This document shows, piece by piece, positions 1-6,276 of a DNA stretch of 10,764 nt. The translations under genes and the position numbers were made by a program. Source of the DNA: Lachnospiraceae bacterium UBA3641 (GTDB lineage Bacteria > Bacillota > Clostridia > Lachnospirales > Lachnospiraceae). The stretch is taken from contig DFKQ01000055.1 of NCBI GenBank assembly GCA_002373875.1, positions 1 to 10,764 of the forward strand, given 5' to 3'. Within the stretch, counting starts at the first letter, position 1. Each line of letters opens with the position of its first letter. The notes under the pieces were generated by a model that had not been told where the DNA came from, searched no databases, and saw only the letters and a program-made list of their open reading frames with translations.

Positions 1-1570
1 CACGGTCTCTTGACAGACCGCCGGGGCCAAGGGCTGACAGACGCCTCTTATGAGTAAGCTCGCCTAACGGATTGTTCTGGTCCATGAACTGAGACAGCTG
101 TGATGAACCGAAGAATTCCTTGACGGCTGCCGTTACCGGCTTGATGTTTATAAGCTGCTGGGGTGATATACCCTCAAGATCCTGAGTGGTCATCCTCTCG
201 CGAACCACACGCTCAAGCCTCGAGAGACCTATACGATACTGATTCTGAAGGAGCTCACCTACCGCCCTGATCCTACGGTTGCCAAGGTGGTCGATATCAT
301 CATCATTGCCGATGCCGTACTCAAGATGTATACAATAATTAATGGAAGCGATTATATCTTCCTTGGTAATGTGCTTGGGAATAAGCTCATGTACACTTCT
401 CTGGATAGCTTCACCAAGTGCCTCCGCATCATCGGCATACTCATCAAGTATCTTTTTAAGGGCCGGATAATAAACCAGCTCCGTGATCCCGAGATCCTTG
501 GGATTGCAGTCTATAAAATTGGTAATATCAACCATCATGTTGGAGAGAACCTTAACGTTCCTCTCCTCAGTCTGGATATATACATAAGGGATTGCGGCAT
601 TCTGTATCCTGTCCGCAAGCTCGATCGAAACCTTGGTTCCCGCCTCGGCCATGATCTCGCCTGTATTTACATCAACAACATCCTCGGCAAGGATATGATT
701 GCGTATGCGGTTCCTGAACATAAGCTTCTTATTAAATTTATAACGTCCAACCTTGGCAAGATCATACCTTCTCGCATCGAAGAACATCGCATTGATAAGG
801 CTCTCGGCACTCTCAACCGTCAGCGGCTCGCCGGGACGGATCTTCCTGTAGAGTTCGAGCAGACCCTCCTGATAATTTGTGGCAACATCCTTACCGAATG
901 AAGCAAGGATCTTGGGCTCATCACCGAAGATCTCAAGTATCTCCTCGTTGGTTCCTATTCCGAGTGAACGTATAAGCACGGTGACCGGAACCTTCCTGGT
1001 CCTGTCCACGCGCACGAAGAAAACATCATTGGAATCGGTTTCATATTCCAACCATGCACCCCTGTTGGGAATAACAGTGGATGAGAAAAGCCTCTTACCG
1101 AACTTATCATGGCTGATCGCATAATATATACCGGGAGAACGTACCAGCTGGCTGACGATAACACGCTCGGCACCATTGATAACGAAGGTTCCCGTCTGGG
1201 TCATTAGCGGAAGGTCACCCATGAATATCTCATGCTCGATGATCTTATCGTCCTGCTTGTTATAAAGCCTTACCTTAACCTTGAGGGGAGCTGCATATGT
1301 CGCATCTCTCTCCTTGCACTCCTCTATGGAATACTTCACGTCATCTTCACACAATACAAAGTCAACAAACTCAAGACTCAGATGATCGCTGTAGTCCGTG
1401 ATCGGAGAAATGTCATCAAAGACTTCCCGAAGGCCCTCGTTCAAAAACCACTGGTAGGAATCCTTCTGAACTTCAATAAGATTAGGCATATCCAGAACTT
1501 CTTTTCTCTTGGAGAAGCTCATTCGGGTACTCTTGCCTGCACTTACCGGACGTATCCTGTTCTTTTCCAT
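1..1570 (-). CDS. rpoB: RNA polymerase beta subunit, N-terminal part (runs off the window)
   Basis: This is the beta subunit of DNA-directed RNA polymerase, which forms one side of the catalytic cleft. The ATG is at 1568-1570 and reads MEKNRIRPVSAGKSTRMSF; a GGGGTG ribosome binding site lies about 9 nt upstream. The frame stays open for 523 codons to the window edge, so roughly the last half of the protein is missing. Recognisable blocks include the GTFVINGAERVIVSQLVRSPG region near residues 125-150 and the rifampicin-resistance region near residues 488-523. In that region the residues matching E. coli D516, H526 and S531 are D497, H507 and S512, a constant offset of 19. All three are the wild-type residues, so no classical resistance change is seen there. 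It follows rplL by 224 nt and has no obvious promoter of its own, which fits co-transcription with rplJ-rplL. Confidence 0.97.
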   Translation of the reverse strand, partial: MEKNRIRPVSAGKSTRMSFSKRKEVLDMPNLIEVQKDSYQWFLNEGLREVFDDISPITDYSDHLSLEFVDFVLCEDDVKYSIEECKERDATYAAPLKVKVRLYNKQDDKIIEHEIFMGDLPLMTQTGTFVINGAERVIVSQLVRSPGIYYAISHDKFGKRLFSSTVIPNRGAWLEYETDSNDVFFVRVDRTRKVPVTVLIRSLGIGTNEEILEIFGDEPKILASFGKDVATNYQEGLLELYRKIRPGEPLTVESAESLINAMFFDARRYDLAKVGRYKFNKKLMFRNRIRNHILAEDVVDVNTGEIMAEAGTKVSIELADRIQNAAIPYVYIQTEERNVKVLSNMMVDITNFIDCNPKDLGITELVYYPALKKILDEYADDAEALGEAIQRSVHELIPKHITKEDIIASINYCIHLEYGIGNDDDIDHLGNRRIRAVGELLQNQYRIGLSRLERVVRERMTTQDLEGISPQQLINIKPVTAAVKEFFGSSQLSQFMDQNNPLGELTHKRRLSALGPGGLSRDR

Positions 1571-1661
1571 TGACGTTTTCACCCCATTTTCTATTAGTCG
1601 TTATGGTAAAATCCCCGCAAAATCGCTTAAATTCAGCATTTACGGCCCAAGCAATACGAAA

Positions 1662-1714
1662 CAAGAGCCTGTGATTCCACAATAACGCATTGTCCATGAT
1701 ATCACAAGCTCTTG
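1662..1714 (-). promoter_or_regulatory. Long hairpin between rplL and rpoB, candidate RNA processing or attenuation site
   Basis: Positions 1662-1675 pair with 1701-1714 over 14 bp with one G-U wobble (AAGAGCTTGTGAT against ATCACAGGCTCTT in the RNA sense). Inside the loop, ACAAT at 1679-1683 pairs with ATTGT at 1689-1693. No U-run follows, so it is not a normal intrinsic terminator. In E. coli the rplL-rpoB gap carries an attenuator and an RNase III processing site that set the ratio of L12 to beta. This structure has the right place and shape for such a role, but that is inference. Confidence 0.6.
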
Positions 1715-1749
1715 ATTTTAGTCAAGTGAAATATTATTTTTTCTTAACT

Positions 1750-1795
1750 ATTCAATACATGCTCAAAATGCTTTGCATTATTCGCTGTTTTGAAT
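1750..1795 (-). other. Small hairpin at the rplL stop codon
   Basis: ATTCAA (1750-1755) pairs with TTGAAT (1790-1795), and AATGC (1767-1771) pairs with GCATT (1775-1779) around a 3-nt loop. The structure starts at the rplL stop codon. No U-tract follows, so it should not stop transcription; a role as a 3' stabilising or processing element is possible. The segment 1761-1781 matches 8018-8038 at 18 of 21 positions. Confidence 0.35.
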
Positions 1796-2175
1796 TACTT
1801 AAGAGTAACCTTAGCGCCCTCTGCCTCAAGCTTAGCCTTAAGGTCATCAGCCTCTTCCTTGGAAGCCTGCTCCTTAACCATCTTGGGAGCTGAGTCAACA
1901 AGATCCTTAGCTTCCTTAAGTCCAAGACCGGTAGCTTCACGTACAACCTTGATAACCTTAACCTTGTTAGGACCTACCTCGGTAAGCTCTACATCAAACT
2001 CTGTCTTCTCCTCAGCTGCTGCGCCTGCGTCACCGCCTGCTGCTGCCGCAACCACAACACCTGCTGCTGCGGATACGCCGAACTCCTCTTCACATGCCTT
2101 AACGAGATCGTTAAGCTCAAGAACGGTTAACTCTTTAATAGCATCAATGATTTCTGCTGTTGATAACTTAGCCAT
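1795..2175 (-). CDS. rplL: 50S ribosomal protein L7/L12
   Basis: This acidic stalk protein of the large subunit binds as dimers to L10 and recruits translation factors EF-G, EF-Tu and IF2. At 126 residues it has the usual length. It shows the N-terminal dimerisation/L10-binding helices (about 1-33), an Ala/Gly-rich flexible hinge (about 36-54), and the C-terminal factor-binding domain with the conserved KVKVIKVVREATGLGLKEAK block, ending EGAKVTLK. The start ATG is preceded by GGAGGT at a good distance. It lies 140 nt downstream of rplJ, and that gap can form alternative RNA hairpins that could tune its translation. Several copies of L12 are needed per ribosome but only one of L10, so stronger translation of rplL is expected. 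Confidence 0.98.
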   Translation of the reverse strand: MAKLSTAEIIDAIKELTVLELNDLVKACEEEFGVSAAAGVVVAAAAGGDAGAAAEEKTEFDVELTEVGPNKVKVIKVVREATGLGLKEAKDLVDSAPKMVKEQASKEEADDLKAKLEAEGAKVTLK

Positions 2176-2213
2176 TTTATTTACCTCCGTTAATTATACT
2201 GATTTTCATGATT

Positions 2214-2313
2214 CACGGATTGTTCCGTGCTTTACACTCTTACAATCCGTCACTAACCCTTGCCTACACCCTTAAGTCCCAAAGGACTGGCCTTGCATCG
2301 CAAGCTTAGGTGT
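2214..2313 (-). promoter_or_regulatory. Structured rplJ-rplL intergenic RNA with competing hairpins
   Basis: Two folds compete. ACGGATTGT (2215-2223) pairs perfectly with ACAATCCGT (2242-2250), a 9-bp stem; alternatively CACGGA (2214-2219) pairs with TCCGTG (2224-2229) around a 4-nt loop. Just downstream of rplJ, ACACC (2266-2270) pairs with GGTGT (2309-2313). This encloses hairpins AGTCC/GGACT (2275-2279/2284-2288) and CTTGC/GCAAG (2292-2296/2300-2304), a possible three-way junction. No U-tract is present. Control of rplL translation or RNA processing is an inference. Confidence 0.45.
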
Positions 2314-2315
2314 TG

Positions 2316-2930
2316 TCAGGCTTCTGCCCCTGTTGCATCAGGTGCCGCTTCAGCTGCGGGAGCCTCTTCTGCAGGTGCTGCTTCAGCTGCGGGAGCTTCT
2401 TCTGCAGATGCTGTTTCAGCTGCTTCAGGTGCGCTGCATTCGGATGCGCCGCCTTTTTCAGCCAGCTGCTTCATGACGCGGGCAAAGTTCGTGATAGGTG
2501 ACTGGATAGATCCAAGCAGCTTTGAAAGAAGCTCTTCCCTTGAAGGAATGGTTGCTATAGATCCGATACCCTTAGCGTCATAGTAAACACCCTCAACTAC
2601 ACCGCCCTTAAGCTCAAGTGCTGGAGCGGTCTTTGAAAACTTCGCAAGAACCCTTGCCGGTGCCGTTGCGTCTTCCTTGCTTACAGCAATAGCGCTGGGA
2701 CCTTCAAGATGGGGAGTCAGTGACTCGAAATCGGTTCCCTTGAATGCGAAGTTCATCATCGTGTTCTTGTAAACCTTATAGATGATGCCTGCTTCCCTTA
2801 ACTGCTTACGGAGCTGGGTATCCTGCTCAACAGTAAGGCCGCGGTAATCAACGAGAACTACAGACTGGGCATCCTTGATATTCTCGACGATCTCTTCAAC
2901 TATAGGTTTCTTAAGTTCAACCTTAGCCAT
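2316..2930 (-). CDS. rplJ: 50S ribosomal protein L10 with extended Ala/Glu-rich tail
   Basis: L10 is the base of the ribosomal stalk. It binds 23S rRNA and anchors the L12 dimers through its C-terminal helix, and in many bacteria the L10-L12 complex represses its own leader. The protein starts MAKVELKKPIVEEI and has the typical VVLVDYRGLTVEQ and GPSAIAV blocks. At 204 residues it is about 30-40 longer than usual. The excess is a low-complexity tail after about residue 162 in which AEEAPAAEAAP is repeated. At DNA level this is a 33-bp repeat, with cagctgc marking units at 2351, 2384 and 2417. The ATG has a strong AAGGAGGT ribosome binding site 6-7 nt upstream. It is the first gene of the rplJ-rplL-rpoB unit and is controlled by the leader upstream. 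Confidence 0.97.
   Translation of the reverse strand: MAKVELKKPIVEEIVENIKDAQSVVLVDYRGLTVEQDTQLRKQLREAGIIYKVYKNTMMNFAFKGTDFESLTPHLEGPSAIAVSKEDATAPARVLAKFSKTAPALELKGGVVEGVYYDAKGIGSIATIPSREELLSKLLGSIQSPITNFARVMKQLAEKGGASECSAPEAAETASAEEAPAAEAAPAEEAPAAEAAPDATGAEA
2351..2423 (-). repeat. 33-bp coding repeat in the rplJ tail
   Basis: The block cagctgcgggagc followed by an Ala/Glu-rich stretch recurs at 2351, 2384 and, partly, 2417, with exact 33-bp (11-codon) spacing. It encodes the AEEAPAAEAAP repeats. In-frame duplication by slippage is the simple explanation. Confidence 0.8.
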
Positions 2931-2973
2931 TTCCTTACCTCCTTATATTATTTGATGCCGAATAGAGGTATTC

Positions 2974-3013
2974 AAAAAAATATAACCCCTTCCCGAAGAA
3001 ACGGAAAGAGGGT
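2974..3013 (-). terminator. Intrinsic terminator (attenuator) in the rplJ leader
   Basis: On the minus strand ACCCTCTTTCCG (3002-3013) pairs with CGGGAAGGGGT (2985-2995), with one bulged base and one wobble. The loop is 6 nt, and TATATTTTTTT follows (2974-2984). This lies upstream of the rplJ ribosome binding site, so it is an attenuator, not a gene end. An alternative pairing of AGAGAG (3022-3027) with CTCTTT (3005-3010) would break the 5' arm and could be the antiterminator. Confidence 0.8.
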
Positions 3014-3039
3014 ACTGTCAACTCTCTGATTCTCCTCGG

Positions 3040-3170
3040 CAGGCGAACAATTGTTACTTACGCTTACAAGGTGACTCGCCATCTATATCGCCTGTCGGCG
3101 ATGGGCTCGTCGTGCAGTAAGGAATCCTCCCGCTTTCGGCGGGTCCCTCCTTACAGCAAATAAGCACCTG
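3040..3170 (-). ncRNA. L10 leader (ribosomal protein autoregulatory RNA)
   Basis: The fold matches what is expected of an L10 leader. A closing stem CAGGTG/CGCCTG pairs 3165-3170 with 3040-3045. A hairpin pairs 3113-3123 with 3148-3158 (GTAAGGA with TCCTTAC, A-A mismatch). It holds an internal loop with GGGA opposite AGGAT that resembles a kink-turn, capped by CCCGC/GCGGG (3129-3133/3139-3143). A second hairpin is ATCGCC/GGCGAT (3087-3092/3097-3102). It lies between the promoter and the attenuator, directly before rplJ. In Bacillus subtilis the L10-L12 complex binds such a leader and promotes termination; the same control is inferred here. Confidence 0.8.
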
Positions 3171-3202
3171 CTGTCTTCGGCACGGTCTGACGACCGTTTC
3201 AT

Positions 3203-3231
3203 ACATTACCACAATGCGTTGGTCATGTCAA
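3203..3231 (-). promoter_or_regulatory. Promoter of the rplJ-rplL-rpoB operon
   Basis: A perfect -35 TTGACA (3226-3231) is followed after 17 bp by TAATGT (3203-3208) as a weak -10. Transcription would start near 3196, giving a leader of about 265 nt that contains the L10 leader and attenuator. The -10 is a poor match, so the exact hexamer is uncertain. No other better candidate was found between the repeats and the leader. Confidence 0.6.
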
Positions 3232-3271
3232 GTATATTAAAGATAAGATTACCATTTCTTCAATTTTACCT

Positions 3272-3760
3272 ACCTACTCTGGTTTTTTGCATTTTGGTAG
3301 GTATTTTACGGAGGAATTTCTTTCTATTTTACCTACTATTTCTTCTTTTCTCCATTTTAGTAGGTATTTCCTGGAGGATTTCCTTTCTTTTTTACCTACT
3401 ATCTCTGCTTTTATACATTTTAGTAGGTATTTTACGGAGGAATTCCTTTCTTTTTTACCTACTATTTCTTCTTTTCTCCATTTTAGTAGGTATTTTACGG
3501 AGGAATTCCTTTCTTTTTTACCTACTATTTCTTCTTTTCTCCATTTTAGTAGGCATTTCCTGGAGGATTTCCTTTCTATTTTACCTACTATTTCTTCTTT
3601 TCTCCATTTTAGTAGGTATTTCCTGGAGGATTTCCTTTCTATTTTACCTACTATTTCTTCTTTTCTCCATTTTAGTAGGTATTTTACGGAGGAATTCCTT
3701 TCTTTTTTACCTACTATCTCTGCTTTTGTATATTTTAGTAGGCATTTTCAGAGGAAAATG
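3272..3760. repeat. Tandem array of 63-bp units with internal inverted repeats
   Basis: The motif ACCTACT recurs at 3272, 3331, 3394, 3457, 3520, 3583, 3646 and 3709. The first unit is 59 bp and diverged, the next six intervals are exactly 63 bp, and the last unit is partial. Each unit has ACCTACTA and TAGTAGGT as inverted 8-mers around a pyrimidine-rich loop, then a connector. The connector has two forms: ATTTTACGGAGGAATTCC (units 1, 3, 4, 7) and ATTTCCTGGAGGATTTCC (units 2, 5, 6). The loop also has two forms, so units are mosaics. Because 63 is 21 codons, long open frames run through the array on the plus strand, but I do not call them genes. No unique spacers exist, so this is not CRISPR. 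It fills the gap between capA and the rplJ promoter. Confidence 0.9.
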
Positions 3761-3801
3761 GGACATAGAGAGACATGATCTTCATAAAACTGATAAGCAG
3801 A

Positions 3802-3941
3802 GCAGGTTAAATAGCCGGTTGTTCAGGTAAACGGAAGTTGAAGCGGTGGTTCAGGTAAACGGAAGTTGAAGCAGTGGTTCAGGTAAATGGAAGTTGAAGC
3901 GGTGGTTCAGGTAAGTAAAGGAATAGCCGGCATTTCAGGTA
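3802..3941. repeat. Tandem array of 28-bp units between capA and the 63-bp array
   Basis: TTCAGGTA recurs at 3822, 3850, 3878, 3906 and 3934, always 28 bp apart. The first three units share AACGGAAGTTGAAGCGGTGG with single changes. The unit at 3906 differs and ends in ATAGCCGGCAT, and a degenerate copy with ATAGCCGG sits at the other edge (3802-3821). The array thus has a uniform core and matching divergent borders. There are no spacers and no meaningful open frame. It shares no evident sequence with the 63-bp array. Confidence 0.85.
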
Positions 3942-3952
3942 TAGAGAGCAAG

Positions 3953-3994
3953 GCCTATGCTTAAGGTTCTCTGCTTAAGGGCCTACGCTTAAGG
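3953..3994. repeat. Three 14-bp repeats ending in GCTTAAGG, running into the capA stop codon
   Basis: GCTTAAGG ends at 3966, 3980 and 3994, so there are three contiguous 14-mers. The first and third are GCCTATGCTTAAGG and GCCTACGCTTAAGG; the middle one differs in its first half. The capA stop codon (3989-3991) lies inside the last copy. Confidence 0.75.
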
Positions 3995-5383
3995 TAAGGG
4001 TTCGGCAGGGGGCTCTGTGGCGGCAGGCGTCTCAGGTGCGGCCGGCTCCTCAACCTTTTTAGAGGGTGATGTATTCTGCCCGTTCTGCGTATTGTGATTC
4101 TCTGATGACTGCGTGATGTATCCGTCGGTATCGATCACAGCATAGTTCGATATCCCCTGCATATAATTAAGTATCCATTCACGCTTCTCTCCCTCTGCAA
4201 GGCGGGTCTTGCAGTTCTCCTGAACACAGGGAACAAACTGCAGGGATTTTATGGAACAGTCGGTGTTAAGGGTAACCTTAAGGTATCCGGTATCCACGGT
4301 CTTGGAATTGAACCAGAAATTACCCAGAGAATAGATCACCGGCATTCCATCAACGTAATCAAGCCCCTGCAGGCAATGCGGGTGTGCTCCCACAATAAGG
4401 TCGGCCCCTGCTTCCGCATATTTTTTTGCAAGAGCTCTCTGACTGTCCTCGACAAGATCCGTATTCTCGCTGCCCCAGTGGACAAAGGCCACGCAGAAAT
4501 CCGAATTGGCCGCCGCCTCTTCAATGACCTTCACATATCGTGTTGCATCAAGGGTTCTAAGGACTCCGGGCGAATCGGCCGTTGCCTCTTTTGTATCGGG
4601 ATTGGCAACACGTTCTATCTGTGTGGCAGCAGTAAATGATATTGTCTTCCCGTTTATCTTAAAGTAGGCGGGCTTGCATGCCTCATCTATATTCTTACCG
4701 GCGCCCACAAAGGGGATCTTTGCTTCATTTAATATATCAAACGTATCTATAAGAGCATCAGGTCCGTGATCATATGCATGATTATTGGCAAGCCCCACGA
4801 TATCCACTCCCATCTCGTGCAGGATGTTCACGTTTTCGGGCTTGCTCCTGAAGGCGTACTGCTTATCGGCGGTCGGAGTTCCCCTGTTACTGTAGGGAAA
4901 CTCGTTGTTGACCATGAATATGTCCACGCCCTTGATCCCTTCCATGACTCCGGGAAGGATGCAGTCGTATATACCGCCCGACCGTTCCCTTAAGGCATTC
5001 ATGTTGGAATAAGCGTCATGAAAACAGATATCTCCCGCAAAGCCCAGAGTCATCTCATCTGCCGAGGCTGCATGTACGGAATATATCTTATTTACATCAT
5101 CATATATTTCTTCTTCGACCGGCACTTCAGCCTCAACCTGCTCCAAAGCAGCATTATCCGACACTGATATGACGGCAGGATCATCTGTATTTAAAACGAT
5201 CACCGGGGAAACTGCGGAATCATTATCCTTCTCTATCACTATCGGATCATGTTCATCCTCATCCTTAAAGCCGGCGATCGACATGGCTTCATCGATATAC
5301 TCACCCACCGCTTCACAGCCGGTCAAAGTCAAACATACAGCCATCGCCAAAACAATTGACAGTTTTTTTATTCCCGCTTTCAT
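3989..5383 (-). CDS. CapA family lipoprotein (poly-gamma-glutamate capsule synthesis-like metallophosphatase fold)
   Basis: This is a 464-residue secreted protein of the CapA/PGA_cap family, related to calcineurin-like metallophosphoesterases. A lipoprotein signal is clear: basic start MKAGIKK, hydrophobic stretch, and lipobox LTGC with Cys23. An acidic linker (about 40-110) leads to the catalytic-type domain (about 112-375). Family motifs are GDICFHD (D118), NNE (159-161), LANNHAYDHG (N201, H202), VHWGSE (H302), GAHPHCLQG (332-340) and YSLGNFWF (351-358). The C-terminus is a Pro/Glu/Ala-rich tail (about 440-464). CapA proteins take part in poly-gamma-glutamate export or attachment, but no capB/capC partner is here, so the substrate is unknown. 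The ribosome binding site is weak (GAGGA about 12 nt upstream). It has its own promoter and sits between rplA and rplJ, an unusual place. No intrinsic terminator follows it. Confidence 0.9.
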   Translation of the reverse strand: MKAGIKKLSIVLAMAVCLTLTGCEAVGEYIDEAMSIAGFKDEDEHDPIVIEKDNDSAVSPVIVLNTDDPAVISVSDNAALEQVEAEVPVEEEIYDDVNKIYSVHAASADEMTLGFAGDICFHDAYSNMNALRERSGGIYDCILPGVMEGIKGVDIFMVNNEFPYSNRGTPTADKQYAFRSKPENVNILHEMGVDIVGLANNHAYDHGPDALIDTFDILNEAKIPFVGAGKNIDEACKPAYFKINGKTISFTAATQIERVANPDTKEATADSPGVLRTLDATRYVKVIEEAAANSDFCVAFVHWGSENTDLVEDSQRALAKKYAEAGADLIVGAHPHCLQGLDYVDGMPVIYSLGNFWFNSKTVDTGYLKVTLNTDCSIKSLQFVPCVQENCKTRLAEGEKREWILNYMQGISNYAVIDTDGYITQSSENHNTQNGQNTSPSKKVEEPAAPETPAATEPPAEPLP

Positions 5384-5407
5384 CTTATCCGCTCTGTCCT
5401 CATCATT

Positions 5408-5441
5408 ATTATAGTGAACATATTTATTTCGTTTACGATAA
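5408..5441 (-). promoter_or_regulatory. capA promoter with inverted-repeat element
   Basis: A perfect -10 TATAAT lies at 5408-5413, giving a start near 5401 and a leader of only about 18 nt before the capA ATG. There is no good TTGACA. Instead TTATAGTGAAC (5409-5419) and GTTTACGATAA (5431-5441) form an imperfect dyad. The block TATTTATTTCGTTTAC (5421-5436) is identical to 7985-8000 in the rpmG promoter. The upstream arm touches the T-tract of the rplA terminator. Confidence 0.65.
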
Positions 5442-5466
5442 AAGGGATGCGCTCAGCACATCCCTT
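5439..5466 (-). terminator. Intrinsic terminator after rplA
   Basis: On the minus strand AAGGGATGTGC (5456-5466) pairs with GCGCATCCCTT (5442-5452) over 11 bp with one wobble and a 3-nt loop. A short T-tract TTTTAT follows. It lies 34 nt after the rplA stop and ends the rpmG-rplA unit. Its T-tract overlaps the capA promoter arm. Confidence 0.85.
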
Positions 5467-5500
5467 GAAATATACCATAATACTATTCTTTTATAAAGTC

Positions 5501-6190
5501 TTAGTACTTCGCGGTTGAAACCTTTACGCCGGGTCCCATGGTGGGAGAGAGCACAATACTCCTTAAATACTGACCCTTAAGTGCGCTGGGCTTAGCCTTA
5601 ACTATAGCATCCATAAGTGTATTGAAGTTCTCCGTAAGCTTCTCCTCCGAAAATGAAGCCTTACCAACGGGTACATGGATGATGTTGGTCTTATCAAGAC
5701 GATACTCTATCTTACCTGCCTTGATATCGTTAACTGCCTTGGTAACATCCATTGTTACTGTTCCGGCCTTCGGGTTGGGCATAAGTCCCTTAGGTCCCAA
5801 AACCTTACCCAGACGACCTACAACGCCCATCATATCAGGTGTTGCAACAACTACGTCAAAATCAAGCCATCCCTCATTCTGGATCTTGGGAATAAGCTCA
5901 TCTCCTCCAACATGATCGGCACCTGCTGCCTCAGCCTCGGCAATCTTGTCACCCTTGGCAAATACGAGAACCCTCGTTGTACGACCTGTTCCGTTGGGAA
6001 GTACTACCGCACCACGGATCTGCTGGTCTGCGTGACGTCCGTCACAGCCTGTCCTTATATGGCATTCGATCGTCTCATCGAACTTAGCCGTTGCTGTTTT
6101 CTTAACCAGAGCTATTGCATCTGCGGGCTCATATGCTACCGACCTGTCTACCTGCTTAGCTGCTTCTGTATACTTCTTTCCGTGTTTCAT
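5501..6190 (-). CDS. rplA: 50S ribosomal protein L1
   Basis: L1 forms the mobile stalk near the E site of the large subunit and helps release deacylated tRNA. In many bacteria it also represses translation of the rplK-rplA message. At 229 residues it is full length. It starts MKHGKKYTEAAKQVDRS and contains the diagnostic LGPKGLMPNPKAGTV block (about 131-146) and the C-terminal LSPTMGPGVKV block. The ATG follows AAGGAG at about 9 nt. It is separated from rplK by an unusually long, structured 194-nt spacer and is followed by an intrinsic terminator. Confidence 0.98.
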   Translation of the reverse strand: MKHGKKYTEAAKQVDRSVAYEPADAIALVKKTATAKFDETIECHIRTGCDGRHADQQIRGAVVLPNGTGRTTRVLVFAKGDKIAEAEAAGADHVGGDELIPKIQNEGWLDFDVVVATPDMMGVVGRLGKVLGPKGLMPNPKAGTVTMDVTKAVNDIKAGKIEYRLDKTNIIHVPVGKASFSEEKLTENFNTLMDAIVKAKPSALKGQYLRSIVLSPTMGPGVKVSTAKY

Positions 6191-6276
6191 ATTTACGCTT
6201 CTCCTTACAATCTACTCATTACAAATCCTCTTACCTGTAATGCCCCCTCGTTACCACTCGGCGGCCAGTATGTGTC

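Noticed and set aside
287..901. Plus-strand 204-codon open frame
   Set aside because: It lies opposite the clear rpoB reading frame and has no recognisable protein features.
3272..3720. Repeated mini open frame MEKRRNSR on the minus strand in the 63-bp units
   Set aside because: It is only eight codons, has no proper ribosome binding site, and follows simply from the loop sequence.
3219..3830. Plus-strand open frame of 203 codons with a repeated hydrophobic 21-residue unit
   Set aside because: It exists because the 63-bp unit is 21 codons without a stop. It starts with TTG, has no ribosome binding site or promoter, and a second frame (3287-3778) is equally open through the same repeats. I treat it as a by-product of the array, though a repeat protein cannot be fully excluded.
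3272..3941. Possible CRISPR array
   Set aside because: The units are directly contiguous or use only two recurring connector types. There are no unique spacers and no cas genes nearby.
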